DNA of 64,000 nucleotides, from positions 1-64,000 of the forward strand of contig JAJBVT010000062.1 of NCBI GenBank assembly GCA_020859685.1, in the 5' to 3' direction. The position numbers and the translations under genes were made by a program. Below, piece by piece: positions 20,765-28,717 of the stretch. Origin of the DNA: Rikenellaceae bacterium (GTDB lineage: Bacteria; Bacteroidota; Bacteroidia; Bacteroidales; Rikenellaceae). Positions within the stretch are counted from its first letter, which is position 1. Every line of letters starts with the position of its first letter. The notes beneath the pieces were generated by a model, which made no database searches, was not told the origin of the DNA, and saw only the letters and a program-made list of their open reading frames with translations.

Positions 20765-20828
20765 CGATACCTTCAACAATCGGTACCTTCAACAATCGGT
20801 ACCTTAAACAATCGGTACCTTAAACGGT
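20765..20828. repeat. Four tandem 16-bp repeats upstream of mltG
   Basis: Units begin at 20765, 20781, 20797 and 20813, consensus CGGTACCTTMAACAAT. Unit 1 differs by one base (CGAT), units 3-4 have A for C at position 10, and unit 4 ends CGGT instead of CAAT. The array sits 26 bp upstream of the mltG start, probably inside its 5' leader, because a TATTTTTG -7-like box on the minus strand lies farther upstream at 20894-20901. Confidence 0.9.
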
Positions 20829-20893
20829 ATAGGTACCCACCGGTCCCCATGCCAGCAACCGGCCTTGTGGTTCAAGGTACTGCCGTGCAGGTG

Positions 20894-20901
20894 CAAAAAT
20901 A
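20894..20901 (-). promoter_or_regulatory. Candidate -7 element for mltG
   Basis: Minus-strand TATTTTTG matches TAnnTTTG exactly, but no TTTG lies 19-21 bp upstream on that strand. If used, the mltG leader would be about 150 nt and include the tandem repeat. Confidence 0.35.
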
Positions 20902-20930
20902 CTTTTTTTCGACCAATCGGACCCACTGTT

Positions 20931-20961
20931 TTTGGAGTTAGTGCAAATTTATATACTTTTG
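20931..20961 (+). promoter_or_regulatory. Promoter of SRP RNA gene
   Basis: TTTG at 20931-20934, 19-bp spacer, exact TACTTTTG at 20954-20961. The -7 box is flanked by an inverted repeat, GTGCAAA (20941-20947) and TTTGCAC (20958-20964). The predicted start matches the 5' end of the RNA at about 20966. Confidence 0.85.
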
Positions 20962-20965
20962 CACC

Positions 20966-21061
20966 GGGTAAGTCTTATACGACCAGCTCCTGCTGAATCC
21001 CCCAGGTGCGGAAGCAAGCAAGGGTAAGCGGTTGTAGCGGTGCGATATAAGTAGCTTACCC
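20966..21061 (+). ncRNA. ffs: Small bacterial signal recognition particle RNA (4.5S-like)
   Basis: About 96 nt. Ends pair as one long hairpin: 5' GGGTAAG...CTTATA with 3' TATAAG...CTTACCC. The apical part CAGGTGCGGAAGCAAGCA is the SRP helix-8 motif (E. coli CAGGTCCGGAAGGAAGCA) that binds Ffh and FtsY, and the 3' side (GCGGTGCGATATAAGTAGCT) resembles the 3' half of 4.5S RNA. No Alu domain, as expected for the small form. A T-rich run right after the 3' arm (21063-21068) acts with the closing helix as terminator. Role: co-translational targeting of membrane proteins. Confidence 0.92.
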
Positions 21062-21249
21062 ATTTTTTATTCCCCCTATACACCCGGTTATCTCCGGCAC
21101 ACTCTTCAGGCGGATGCGTCTTATTTGAAGTTTTTGAGAGGAGCTTCATTACGCCACACTCCGTATCGACGATTCCAGAAAGCTATTCCGACCGGCGCTG
21201 AAACGCCCCGGCAGGGTTTTTGGTCCTTCAGCCCAGAAAATTAAAGTCA

Positions 21250-22005
21250 ATGAATAAGTTATGTTACATTATACTGCTTACCGCTCTGATAGCGGCCTGC
21301 GGTGCTAACCGGAACAGGCCTGCGGCGGCAGAAAACTGGGAAGAGGAGATACCGCGAGATGAAATTCTCGAAAACCGGGTCCTTACTGCAGAACAGCAGC
21401 AGGCCCTTACCCCGGACGAGGTAATAGAGGTCCTGCGCGCTGGCAACCGGGATTTTGTAGACGACAACCTGACTATCCGTAACAACAGCGTCCGAGTCCG
21501 GGATGCGGCGATGGGGCAGTACCCGATAGCCGTGGTGTTGTCGTGTCTGGATTCCAGAGTGCCAGTTGAGGATGTATTCCACCGCGGAATCGGCGATATC
21601 TTCGTGGCCAGGGTGGCGGGAAATATTTCGAATACCGATATCCTCGGAAGCCTCGAGTACGCCTGTCGGGTGTCGGGTTCGAAGGTGGTTATGGTGCTCG
21701 GCCACGGGCATTGCGGCGCAATAAAATCGGCCATCGACGGAGTGGAGCTGGGTAATATAACCCACCTGTTGGAGAAGATAAAACCGGCCGTGGAGCATAC
21801 GCTTGAAAGTTACGACGGTATGGTATCATCATCGAATTATGAGCTGGTGGACAGGGTTTGCTATGCTAATGTGGTCCATACTGTGGCCGATATCCGCCGT
21901 AACAGTCCTATTCTGGCCGGAATGGAGCGGGACGGCGAGATACGAATTATAGGCGGAGTGTATGATATGCACACCGGAGAGGTCGATTTTATGGACGATA
22001 TCTGA
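21250..22005 (+). CDS. Beta-class carbonic anhydrase, lipoprotein form
   Basis: 251 residues from the ATG at 21250, chosen over a TTG at 21220 because it puts a lipoprotein signal (MNKLCYIILLTALIAAC, lipobox LIAAC) at the N-terminus. Catalytic domain from about residue 50: zinc ligands and dyad in SCLDSRVPVEDVF (Cys, Asp-Arg pair) and GHGHCGAIKSA (His, Cys). Interconverts CO2 and bicarbonate. Lipidation would place it in the periplasm or outer membrane, unlike most cytoplasmic beta enzymes. Monocistronic context between the SRP RNA and a Sua5-type gene. Confidence 0.9.
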   Translation: MNKLCYIILLTALIAACGANRNRPAAAENWEEEIPRDEILENRVLTAEQQQALTPDEVIEVLRAGNRDFVDDNLTIRNNSVRVRDAAMGQYPIAVVLSCLDSRVPVEDVFHRGIGDIFVARVAGNISNTDILGSLEYACRVSGSKVVMVLGHGHCGAIKSAIDGVELGNITHLLEKIKPAVEHTLESYDGMVSSSNYELVDRVCYANVVHTVADIRRNSPILAGMERDGEIRIIGGVYDMHTGEVDFMDDI

Positions 22006-22176
22006 CACCGCCCTTCCATATGGTGCGAGTGGTGTACGGGCCTCAAATGGGCAAAACCTCTTACGGGCCTGGACGGAGCGGATTTCAAATTATTTAGTAA
22101 CTTTACGCACTTCACAGGCTTGTGTGTACCCGCAGGGCCCGCGTAAGCCCGGGGCAGTGGTAAAAAAAGGAAGAGA

Positions 22177-22782
22177 GTGCTGGTAAAACTCTATACGAAG
22201 AATCCCGACCAGAGGGCAGTGGACCGGGTCGTCGAAATACTTGACGGCGACGGGCTTATAATCTATCCCACCGACGGGGTGTATGCCTTCGGGTGTGCGC
22301 TCCGGAGTCGCAAGGCGCTCGAACGGATGAAGGCCATAAGGCAGAAGTCGGACGGGGATTTCTCGATAATGTGTTCGGATCTCAGCCATATAGCTGATTA
22401 TGTGAAGGTGGACAATGCGGCGTTCCGGCTTCTGAAAAGGAACTTGCCCGGCCCGTTTACGTTTATTCTCAGGGCGTCGTCGAAAGTGCCGGACAAAGCC
22501 CTGTCGAAGCGGAAGACTATCGGTGTCCGGGTGGCCGACAACGCTATTCCGCAGGCAATAATCGCCGGGCTCGGTCAGCCGCTTGTAACATCGTCCGTAA
22601 AGGACGATGACGAGATAACCGAATATACCACCGATCCCGAACTGATATATGAAAAGTACGGCCATATGGTGGATGCCGTCATAGACGGTGGACCGGGAGG
22701 AATAGTGCCCACTACACTTGTAGATCTGTCGGGGGAAGAGCCGGAAATTGTCCGTGAAGGCGGCGGCGAACTTATACTGTAA
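22177..22782 (+). CDS. L-threonylcarbamoyladenylate synthase-like protein (Sua5/YciO/YrdC)
   Basis: 201 residues, GTG start. Contains the YrdC-fold signatures GLIIYPTDGVYAFGCAL, PGPFTFILRAS and KRKTIGVRVADN. YrdC/Sua5 enzymes make the threonylcarbamoyl-AMP used for t6A37 of tRNA; the length and sequence fit the YrdC/YciO group without a Sua5 C-terminal domain, so it could be the paralogue YciO. A TAACTTTA box at 22098-22105 could be its -7 element. First gene of a probable operon with the next three genes. Confidence 0.85.
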   Translation: MLVKLYTKNPDQRAVDRVVEILDGDGLIIYPTDGVYAFGCALRSRKALERMKAIRQKSDGDFSIMCSDLSHIADYVKVDNAAFRLLKRNLPGPFTFILRASSKVPDKALSKRKTIGVRVADNAIPQAIIAGLGQPLVTSSVKDDDEITEYTTDPELIYEKYGHMVDAVIDGGPGGIVPTTLVDLSGEEPEIVREGGGELIL

Positions 22783-22794
22783 ATTTTTTTTCAA

Positions 22795-23337
22795 ATGGAT
22801 AAAACGGAACTCAAAAGAAGTTATTGGACGGATGCGGCATTGGCCGGGGGAGTTATTGGTATTGTGATACTGATTATCAATATAATACAAATTAACCTGC
22901 CGACCGGTTCCGTGACTACACTCCTGTCGCTGGTTAAATTCCTTGCGTTCGGGTATCTTTTATATTACTACGCGCGGAAAAGGTCAATTAAATACGACGC
23001 TGCGGACGGTTTCTCTTTCGGTCAAAGCATGGGATATATCCTTGCCATGATGCTTTTTACCGGTTTTATTCTGGGGCTGGCAGATTTCGTGCTGGGCAAC
23101 TACATCGTGCCGGAATACTACGAGGAGAGCTTTGCAGCCATGCTCGACAATAACCCGATGTACGACCCGGATACCCCGGAGGGGGAACGGATGCTCTCGC
23201 TGTTGGACGCATACCGCCGTAGTCCGGTTGCCAACGCGCTCGGAGGGATTTTCTCATACCTTATATACGGGGGCCTGCTGGGCCTGATTGCTTCCGCATT
23301 CGTTAAACGTAAACCGGAAATATTTGCCGGGGAATGA
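22795..23337 (+). CDS. DUF4199 family membrane protein
   Basis: 180 residues with four hydrophobic helices: 15-34, 40-60, 76-100 and 145-167. The layout (two N-terminal helices, RKRSIKYDAADGFSFGQSMGYILAMMLFTG, a soluble loop with YEESFAAMLDNNPMYDP, final hairpin helix and basic tail) matches the Bacteroidota family DUF4199, of unknown function. It is 12 bp after the previous gene and overlaps the next by four bases (ATGA), so it is co-translated with the glycosyltransferase and may assist it. Confidence 0.8.
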   Translation: MDKTELKRSYWTDAALAGGVIGIVILIINIIQINLPTGSVTTLLSLVKFLAFGYLLYYYARKRSIKYDAADGFSFGQSMGYILAMMLFTGFILGLADFVLGNYIVPEYYEESFAAMLDNNPMYDPDTPEGERMLSLLDAYRRSPVANALGGIFSYLIYGGLLGLIASAFVKRKPEIFAGE

Positions 23338-24386
23338 GCGACGGAAAAGAGGACATACTAACCCGAACCGGAGAGTTATCCGTGCCTTACAGCTCGTCCG
23401 TGCCCGATATTTCGGTAGTGGTTCCCGTATTTAACGAGGAGGATTCGCTGCCGGAACTTGTGGCGTGGATCGGGTCTGTTATGGATACCGAAGGGTACCG
23501 TTATGAAATTATTTTTGTGGACGACGGTTCCACGGACTCCTCATGGAGAGTGGTCAGAAACCTTGCCGCGGAGCGCCAGCAGGTGCGGGGGCTCAGTTTC
23601 CGGCGCAATTACGGCAAGAGCGCGGCATTATATACGGGCTTCGAAGCGGCCCGGGGAGAAGTGGTGATAACCATGGATGCCGACCTTCAGGACTCGCCCG
23701 AAGAGATTCCGGCGCTCTACCGGATGGTCCGGGACGATGGGTACGACCTGGTTTCAGGCTGGAAGAAAAAGCGCCGCGACCCGTTGGGTAAGACCCTGCC
23801 CAGCCGCCTGTTCAACACGACTGCCCGATGGGTGTCCGGCATCAGGCTGCACGATTTCAACTGCGGTCTCAAAGCCTACCGCCGCAAGGTGGTAAAGAGC
23901 ATCGAGGTGTATGGCGAGATGCACCGCTATATACCCATATTGGCCCAAGAGGCCGGTTTCAACCGGATAGGCGAAAAGGTTGTCGAGCACCATCCACGTA
24001 AATACGGCAAGACCAAGTTCGGGCTGGAAAGGATGATGCGCGGCTACCTCGACCTTATTTCGGTGACGTTCATAACACGGTTCGGTAAAAGTCCGATGTA
24101 TTTCTTCGGCGGGATGGGTACCCTTATGTTCCTCGTGGGCGGTGCGACGGCCGTGTGGCTTATTGCCGAGAAGATATACCGCCAGAGTCACGGCCTCACT
24201 ACTCGCAGCGTGGCCGACCAGCCGCTGTTCTTTATCGCCCTTACCGCCGTTATACTCGGGGTGGTGCTGTTTCTTGCCGGGTTCCTCGGCGAATTGATTA
24301 ACCGCACGTCCGGCGAACGGAATAAGTATATACTGGACGAGACGGTGGGAATGGATTCCGGTACCGGACAGCATACGAGTCCGTGA
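23334..24386 (+). CDS. GT2 family glycosyltransferase (polyprenyl-phosphate type)
   Basis: 350 residues. Catalytic GT-A domain: VVVPVFNEEDSLPELV, VDDGSTDSSW, and TMDADLQDSPEEIP, the metal-binding DxD region with the DLQD form found in dolichyl/undecaprenyl-phosphate sugar transferases (DPM1, GtrB, ArnC). Two C-terminal membrane helices (about 255-280 and 297-325) anchor it at the inner membrane. It likely charges a polyprenyl phosphate with a sugar for envelope glycan synthesis; the sugar cannot be told. Start overlaps the DUF4199 stop. Confidence 0.9.
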   Translation: MSDGKEDILTRTGELSVPYSSSVPDISVVVPVFNEEDSLPELVAWIGSVMDTEGYRYEIIFVDDGSTDSSWRVVRNLAAERQQVRGLSFRRNYGKSAALYTGFEAARGEVVITMDADLQDSPEEIPALYRMVRDDGYDLVSGWKKKRRDPLGKTLPSRLFNTTARWVSGIRLHDFNCGLKAYRRKVVKSIEVYGEMHRYIPILAQEAGFNRIGEKVVEHHPRKYGKTKFGLERMMRGYLDLISVTFITRFGKSPMYFFGGMGTLMFLVGGATAVWLIAEKIYRQSHGLTTRSVADQPLFFIALTAVILGVVLFLAGFLGELINRTSGERNKYILDETVGMDSGTGQHTSP

Positions 24387-24459
24387 CGAGCCGCCGGCTG
24401 ATGCGAATCGGCCGCCGTGCGGTTTACTCCTTAGATTAAAAGATTAAAAACCTAAATAA

Positions 24460-24924
24460 ATGATACAGAGAATTCAAAGCGTATATTTGTTTGTGGCCTC
24501 GGTTATGATGTTTATGATGCTTAGCTTTCCGATGTGCAGGTTCCTTGTCGGCGACGAGGAGTTCGTGATAAAGGCCTTCGGAATCTATTCCGTGACGGCC
24601 GGCGATGCCATGGTGGTTAGTCTCGCGTATTTCGGTGTGCTGGTGGTCGTCGCCGCGGTCCTTCCTTTGGTTACACTGTTCCTATATAAAAACCGTATAT
24701 TACAGATACGGCTATGCTTCATGGAGATGGTATTCCTTATAGGGACGCAGGTTATGGTGGTCTACACGATCTATAACGCCGTAGCCAAGCTGGAAGGTCC
24801 ATTAAGCGTTTCTTGCTCATTTGTGGACATCTTTCCATTGGCTTCACTTATACTCACATGGCTGGCATACAAGCGTATCGTCCGCGACGAGGCCCTCGTC
24901 CGCTCGCTCGATAGGATAAGGTAG
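24460..24924 (+). CDS. DUF4293 family membrane protein
   Basis: 154 residues. MIQRIQSVYLFVASVMMFMM and three further hydrophobic segments (four helices in total) with a basic C-terminus (WLAYKRIVRDEALVRSLDRIR) match the Bacteroidota-restricted family DUF4293, of unknown function. AT-rich 73-bp gap after the glycosyltransferase; followed by a terminator, so it closes the operon. Confidence 0.85.
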   Translation: MIQRIQSVYLFVASVMMFMMLSFPMCRFLVGDEEFVIKAFGIYSVTAGDAMVVSLAYFGVLVVVAAVLPLVTLFLYKNRILQIRLCFMEMVFLIGTQVMVVYTIYNAVAKLEGPLSVSCSFVDIFPLASLILTWLAYKRIVRDEALVRSLDRIR

Positions 24925-24964
24925 GCTATTTGGTTTCAACTGTTCGCAAAACGGTGAGACTTTT

Positions 24965-24991
24965 AAGGCGCGGGGTGACCGTGCCTTTTTT
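24965..24991 (+). terminator. Rho-independent terminator after DUF4293 gene
   Basis: 9-bp stem AAGGCGCGG / CCGTGCCTT (24965-24973 with 24979-24987, one G-T pair), loop GGTGA, then T run. Confidence 0.9.
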
Positions 24992-25074
24992 ATTCGTCCG
25001 GGTACGATTAAATTAGATTGTTTAACAGATTTCAGAACGGTTAATACAGAGTGCCGGTGGGATATTCCGGCATA

Positions 25075-26406
25075 ATGTTTGGCCTTTGCCGAAGGAAACG
25101 ACCTCGGATTGTGGAAGAATACTACCGTATAATACTATTCCTGCTGGCAGTGGCGATTGCAGTTTCGGTGCTGGCGCCCAAGCTGAAAATCCCTCTGCCC
25201 GTGCTTTTGATGATGGCCGGTATCGTCATCGGATTTATACCACATGTCAAATATGTACCTATCGACCCGGAAATAGTATTTCTGCTGTTCCTTCCGCCGA
25301 TGCTTTATGATGCGGCGTTGAACCTTTCCTACCGCGGATTCACCCGGAATATCGGGAATATCTCGGGTCTCGCGGTGACTATGGTGCTGATTACAATGAC
25401 GGCCATAGCGGCAGTATCACACTACTTTATACCGGGTATTTCCTGGCCTGTGGGGTTTGTAATCGGGGCCATCCTGTCGCCGCCGGACGCTATCGCCGCG
25501 TCGGGTATCATACGGAATATGAATCTGGGCCGCGACACCAAGGATATCCTCGAAGGCGAGAGTCTGGTGAACGATGCCACCGCACTGACGGCCTACCGTA
25601 TCGCGATGGGTGTGGTTGCCGGTGGCGCGTTCGTGTTCTGGAAAGCTTCGGTAGAATTTGTAGCGATAATTGCCGGTGGGTTGGCCGTGGGACTGGGCAT
25701 GGCATGGCTATTCGTCAAATTGCTCCGGTATGTACCGCTCACGAGCATTCCCACTGTAAGCCTTAATATCCTGCTGCCTTTTGTTGCTTACCAGTTAGCC
25801 GAATCCTTCGATGCGTCGGGGGTTCTTGCCGTCGTGGCGTTTGGTCTGTACATTTCCCGAAGGATAGGGCAGGGATGTCTCTTCTCGCAGGAAACGGTGG
25901 ACCAGTCGCGGTCGGTCTGGTCGGTGCTTATCTACCTGCTGAGCGGTCTGATATTCATTCTTATCGGGCTTGAATTCCCACAGGCCCTCCACAGTATACC
26001 TGAAGGTACAATTATGCCGCTGGTTTGGAGTTCGTTCCTGATTTTTCTGATAGCCCTCGCCGTGAGGATTCTCTTTATCTTCGAGCACAAGTTCAGTACA
26101 GACAAGCTGCACATGCGCAGCAAACGCAGGGCCCGGCAGGACGGAAGTATGAAGGAGACCCGGTCCATAGACTGGAAAAATGCGCTGGTTATCGGCTGGT
26201 CCGGGATGCGGGGGATAGTGTCGGTGGCTACGGCCATAGCCCTGCCCGTGACCTTCTCTGGAGGGACGGAATTTTCCCAGCGGGGAAGCATTATTTTCCT
26301 GACAGTCACCGTCGTTATACTGATGCTACTTATACAGGGATTGGGGCTGCCTGTGCTGATACGGCTTTTGAAAATCGACACTCCGAAAGAGAAGAAAGAA
26401 TTATGA
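25075..26406 (+). CDS. CPA1-family Na+(K+)/H+ antiporter
   Basis: About 443 residues; 11-12 membrane helices with the CPA1 core motif GAILSPPDAIAASGI and the ion-site ILEGESLVNDATAL, plus the late helix SGMRGIVSVATAIALP. Exchanges monovalent cations for protons at the inner membrane, for pH and Na+ homeostasis. The start is uncertain: a GTG at 25051, the ATG at 25075 used here, and a GTG at 25111 (giving VEEYYRIILF, which best matches family N-termini) are all in frame. A short cytoplasmic loop rich in Arg/Lys (KRRARQDGSMKETRSID) precedes the last two helices. Confidence 0.9.
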   Translation: MFGLCRRKRPRIVEEYYRIILFLLAVAIAVSVLAPKLKIPLPVLLMMAGIVIGFIPHVKYVPIDPEIVFLLFLPPMLYDAALNLSYRGFTRNIGNISGLAVTMVLITMTAIAAVSHYFIPGISWPVGFVIGAILSPPDAIAASGIIRNMNLGRDTKDILEGESLVNDATALTAYRIAMGVVAGGAFVFWKASVEFVAIIAGGLAVGLGMAWLFVKLLRYVPLTSIPTVSLNILLPFVAYQLAESFDASGVLAVVAFGLYISRRIGQGCLFSQETVDQSRSVWSVLIYLLSGLIFILIGLEFPQALHSIPEGTIMPLVWSSFLIFLIALAVRILFIFEHKFSTDKLHMRSKRRARQDGSMKETRSIDWKNALVIGWSGMRGIVSVATAIALPVTFSGGTEFSQRGSIIFLTVTVVILMLLIQGLGLPVLIRLLKIDTPKEKKEL

Positions 26407-26474
26407 CTCCCGAGCCTGCCTATGGTACCGGTATTGCTGTTTAAATGGTATGTATAACCTATAAAATTACGGAT

Positions 26475-26648
26475 ATGGGCAGGAGAGAAGAGCTTGAGAG
26501 GGAATTGGAGGTTGCCCGTAAAAGGGTAGAGGCCCTACCTGAAACAACCCCCGAAGATGTGGTGCGGGCTTGGCACCGGGAGCTGGACAGCATTTCGTTC
26601 CAACTGAATAACCTGTACGACGATAACGATATTCAGGACCAGGATTAG
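26475..26648 (+). CDS. Small conserved-looking hypothetical protein
   Basis: 57 residues from the ATG at 26475 (an in-frame start at 26445 is also possible). Charged, helical sequence with heptad-like pattern (REELERELEVARKRVEAL) and an acidic tail ending DDNDIQDQD. No known family recognised. 68 bp after the antiporter and before a bidirectional terminator, so possibly co-transcribed with it. Confidence 0.5.
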   Translation: MGRREELERELEVARKRVEALPETTPEDVVRAWHRELDSISFQLNNLYDDNDIQDQD

Positions 26649-26826
26649 TGCTGCCCCGGGCGGGGGCCGGTACTACCCGCATTTTCCGGTCCGACAGGTC
26701 GGGTGGCATCCTTCCCCACGGCCGTATAATGGCCCGGATAATCCCGGAGGTGAACCCGACCGGTTTAAAACGGTATCTCACAGTACGGAAGAATAAGCTA
26801 ACTGTCCGGCAAGGTTCCGGACGGGA

Positions 26827-26867
26827 AAAGAGGAGGCACCAACGCAGTGCGTGGGTGCCTCCTCTTT
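26827..26867. terminator. Bidirectional Rho-independent terminator
   Basis: Arms 26827-26840 and 26854-26867 pair over 14 bp (AAAGAGGAGGCACC with its complement), with an extra four-pair inner stem and AGT loop. A and T runs on either side allow it to serve the plus-strand genes ending at 26648 and the minus-strand ORF ending at 26884. The 178 bp before it (26649-26826) hold nothing recognisable. Confidence 0.9.
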
Positions 26868-26883
26868 ACGATTGAAATGAAAA

Positions 26884-27039
26884 TCAAACCGTATCTTCCG
26901 GCTTGCAGAGAATCTCCGCAAGGCACGTGTGCAGGTACATCAGCTCCGGATCGTCCTGTATTACGTGTGCCATTACGAGGTCTTCGTCCTCATGTTCGTG
27001 TACGGCCGTTTCGGCTTGTGTGTTGTCAATGTTTTCCAT
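26884..27039 (-). CDS. 51-residue acidic ORF downstream of ECF sigma factor
   Basis: Short ORF found by reading the minus strand: ATG at 27039, TGA at 26884. Starts MENIDNTQAETAVHEHEDED, is strongly acidic in the first 25 residues, then LMYLHTCLAEILCKPEDTV. It begins 108 bp after the sigma factor stop, same strand, and ends right at a bidirectional terminator, so the stretch from the sigma gene to the terminator is neatly filled. Lack of Shine-Dalgarno is normal here. No family recognised; a small regulator of the sigma factor is a guess. Confidence 0.5.
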   Translation of the reverse strand: MENIDNTQAETAVHEHEDEDLVMAHVIQDDPELMYLHTCLAEILCKPEDTV

Positions 27040-27146
27040 AGGCGTAACCGGTATGTTAATTTCATAAAGGTGGTTTATGGTTATTCGGTACCGTTCAATA
27101 CACTATTTGTATATATAACGGAATTTACGCCGTTTTATTGTGCTGG

Positions 27147-27731
27147 TCAGCTCAAAATAAGCTGTTTTTCCTGCACCATTTTCCGAAGGTTTATCAGCGC
27201 ATAGCGCATCCTGCCCAAAGCGGTGTTTATGCTGACGTCGGTTTGCTCGGCTATCTCTTTGAAACTCAGGCCCCCAAAATACCGCATCATCACCACTTCC
27301 TTCTGCTCCTCCGGAAGATGGTCCACAAGACGCCGCACATCGTCCTGTATCTGTGAAAGCACGAGTTTGTCCTCCACGTTGGCTTCCGACAGGTTCCGGT
27401 TGTTTAGAATATCGTAACCGGCGTCGGTCTCGGTTACCTGATTTTGCTGCTTCTGCTGCCGGAAATAGTCGATAACCTGATTATGGGCTATACGGAGCAC
27501 CCACGACAGGAACCTGCCGCTTTCGGTGTACCGCCCTTCGCGCAGGAACCGCACCACTTTGATAAAGGTTTCCTGAAAAATATCGTCGGCCACGTCGCGA
27601 TTCTTGACCATCATGTTGATATAGTCGCAAACCCGCTTACGGTGACGTTCTATAAGGTCGGAAATAGCACTCTCATCGCCCTGAAAATAGTTATTAAGCA
27701 GCTGTTTGTCGCTTAACTTTTTCAAATTCAT
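27147..27731 (-). CDS. ECF-type RNA polymerase sigma factor
   Basis: 194 residues. Region 2 (about 12-85): ISDLIERHRKRVCDYINMMVKNRDVADDIFQETFIKVVRFL and FLSWVLRIAHNQVIDYFRQ; region 4 (about 135-185): LPEEQKEVVMMRYFGGLSFKEIAEQTDVSINTALGRMRYAL. The ATG at 27731 is chosen over an in-frame GTG at 27737 because a nine-base Shine-Dalgarno, AGGAGGTGA (27742-27734), precedes it with five bases between GGAGG and ATG; the GTG lies inside that site. Such a strong site is unusual in this phylum. No anti-sigma gene is adjacent; the 51-residue ORF follows. Confidence 0.93.
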   Translation of the reverse strand: MNLKKLSDKQLLNNYFQGDESAISDLIERHRKRVCDYINMMVKNRDVADDIFQETFIKVVRFLREGRYTESGRFLSWVLRIAHNQVIDYFRQQKQQNQVTETDAGYDILNNRNLSEANVEDKLVLSQIQDDVRRLVDHLPEEQKEVVMMRYFGGLSFKEIAEQTDVSINTALGRMRYALINLRKMVQEKQLILS

Positions 27732-27963
27732 ACTCACCTCCTAAGAATGTTTGGTTCGAGTATAATTTTCCGATAGGCAATAAAGTTTTTAGAAGTTTGA
27801 TATGTCTGCTTTCCGCTCGACTGTGTTAAGATAAACATATAAATTCCAAAAAACAAAAGTACCATAACCGGATAACCATAAATCACCTTTTTTTACCCAT
27901 GAACCATTCCAATTTCTGTGCCGCGCCGCACCGCTTATCCGGGTTGCAGCCGGTTTATATCGA

Positions 27964-27995
27964 TAAAAAGGGGCGCTCCATATACCGGAGCGCCC
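27964..27995 (-). terminator. Rho-independent terminator for lipoprotein gene (minus strand)
   Basis: Arms 27971-27979 and 27987-27995 (GGGCGCTCC and its complement), with T run on the minus strand (27964-27970). A second small hairpin, AGGGCC/GGCCCT, overlaps the gene's stop at 28004-28021. Confidence 0.88.
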
Positions 27996-28019
27996 GAAGC
28001 AATGGGCCTTTATAAGGCC

Positions 28020-28427
28020 CTACGATGCCGCCAGCATTCTATCCGTCCGGTGGACCGGGTAGAGATGGGCGAGTTTCTTATTGTCCATCACCAGAGTGCT
28101 CCTATGGTGGTAGAGTTTTGTGGTCTTGTCCGGGAGAATCTGGAAGACCAGTTCGAACTCTTCCCCTTCGGTTTCTCCTTTCAGGATGTAATTACCTGTC
28201 AGCAGATCCAGCTTTACCGTCTTGTGGTCCGTGGTTACAATCTCTTTCAAGGGCACATCCGTATTGTCCATGGAATAGAGATAGAGGGTACCCGGCGTCC
28301 AGGTAGCGTACTGATAAGGGTCGCCATAGCGAATCTGGAGCTTACCGTACATGGATGAATCGTCGTTCGAGCAGGCCCCGAGTCCCAGCAGCATCACGAT
28401 GGAGCAGATAAAAAAAGAGTTTTTCAT
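28020..28427 (-). CDS. Small hypothetical lipoprotein
   Basis: 135 residues from the ATG at 28427, chosen because it yields a lipoprotein signal peptide (MKNSFFICSIVMLLGLGAC). A longer frame upstream reads through leader sequence. The mature part is beta-rich (TLYLYSMDNTDVPLKEIVTT; VKLDLLTGNYILKGE) and may be a small beta-sandwich, with a basic C-terminus. No family recognised. Own terminator downstream. The leader holds a perfect six-pair hairpin with TTCG loop (28455-28470). Confidence 0.7.
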   Translation of the reverse strand: MKNSFFICSIVMLLGLGACSNDDSSMYGKLQIRYGDPYQYATWTPGTLYLYSMDNTDVPLKEIVTTDHKTVKLDLLTGNYILKGETEGEEFELVFQILPDKTTKLYHHRSTLVMDNKKLAHLYPVHRTDRMLAAS

Positions 28428-28611
28428 GGTAAAAGGTTTTATGAATGAATAATTGCTGCACGAATGCAGCGGAATTGTTCGATTCAGTAAAAGGCGGTTG
28501 TGATTATGAAACGCACACGGGGTACTATTATTGTACATTTTTTCAACTTTTGCATCGGGAATAAACCGATGCGGAATTCACCGTTCGCTACAAGGTCGGA
28601 TATACCGGTAA

Positions 28612-28646
28612 TAAAAAACAGCATTCCCGGAATTGGAAATGCTGTT
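28612..28646 (-). terminator. Rho-independent terminator for 207-aa lipoprotein gene (minus strand)
   Basis: Arms 28617-28625 and 28638-28646 (AACAGCATT and complement) with a T-rich tail on the minus strand at 28612-28618. Confidence 0.8.
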
Positions 28647-28717
28647 ATAAAGATATCGGTAATTTAAGTTGAGGTTACCTTATATTTACCGTATGCCCTC
28701 AGGGCTGCCCGTGAATG

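Noticed and set aside
22090..22890. 266-codon minus-strand frame opposite the Sua5-type gene
   Set aside because: Overlaps two plus-strand genes with clear families; composition typical of a shadow frame.
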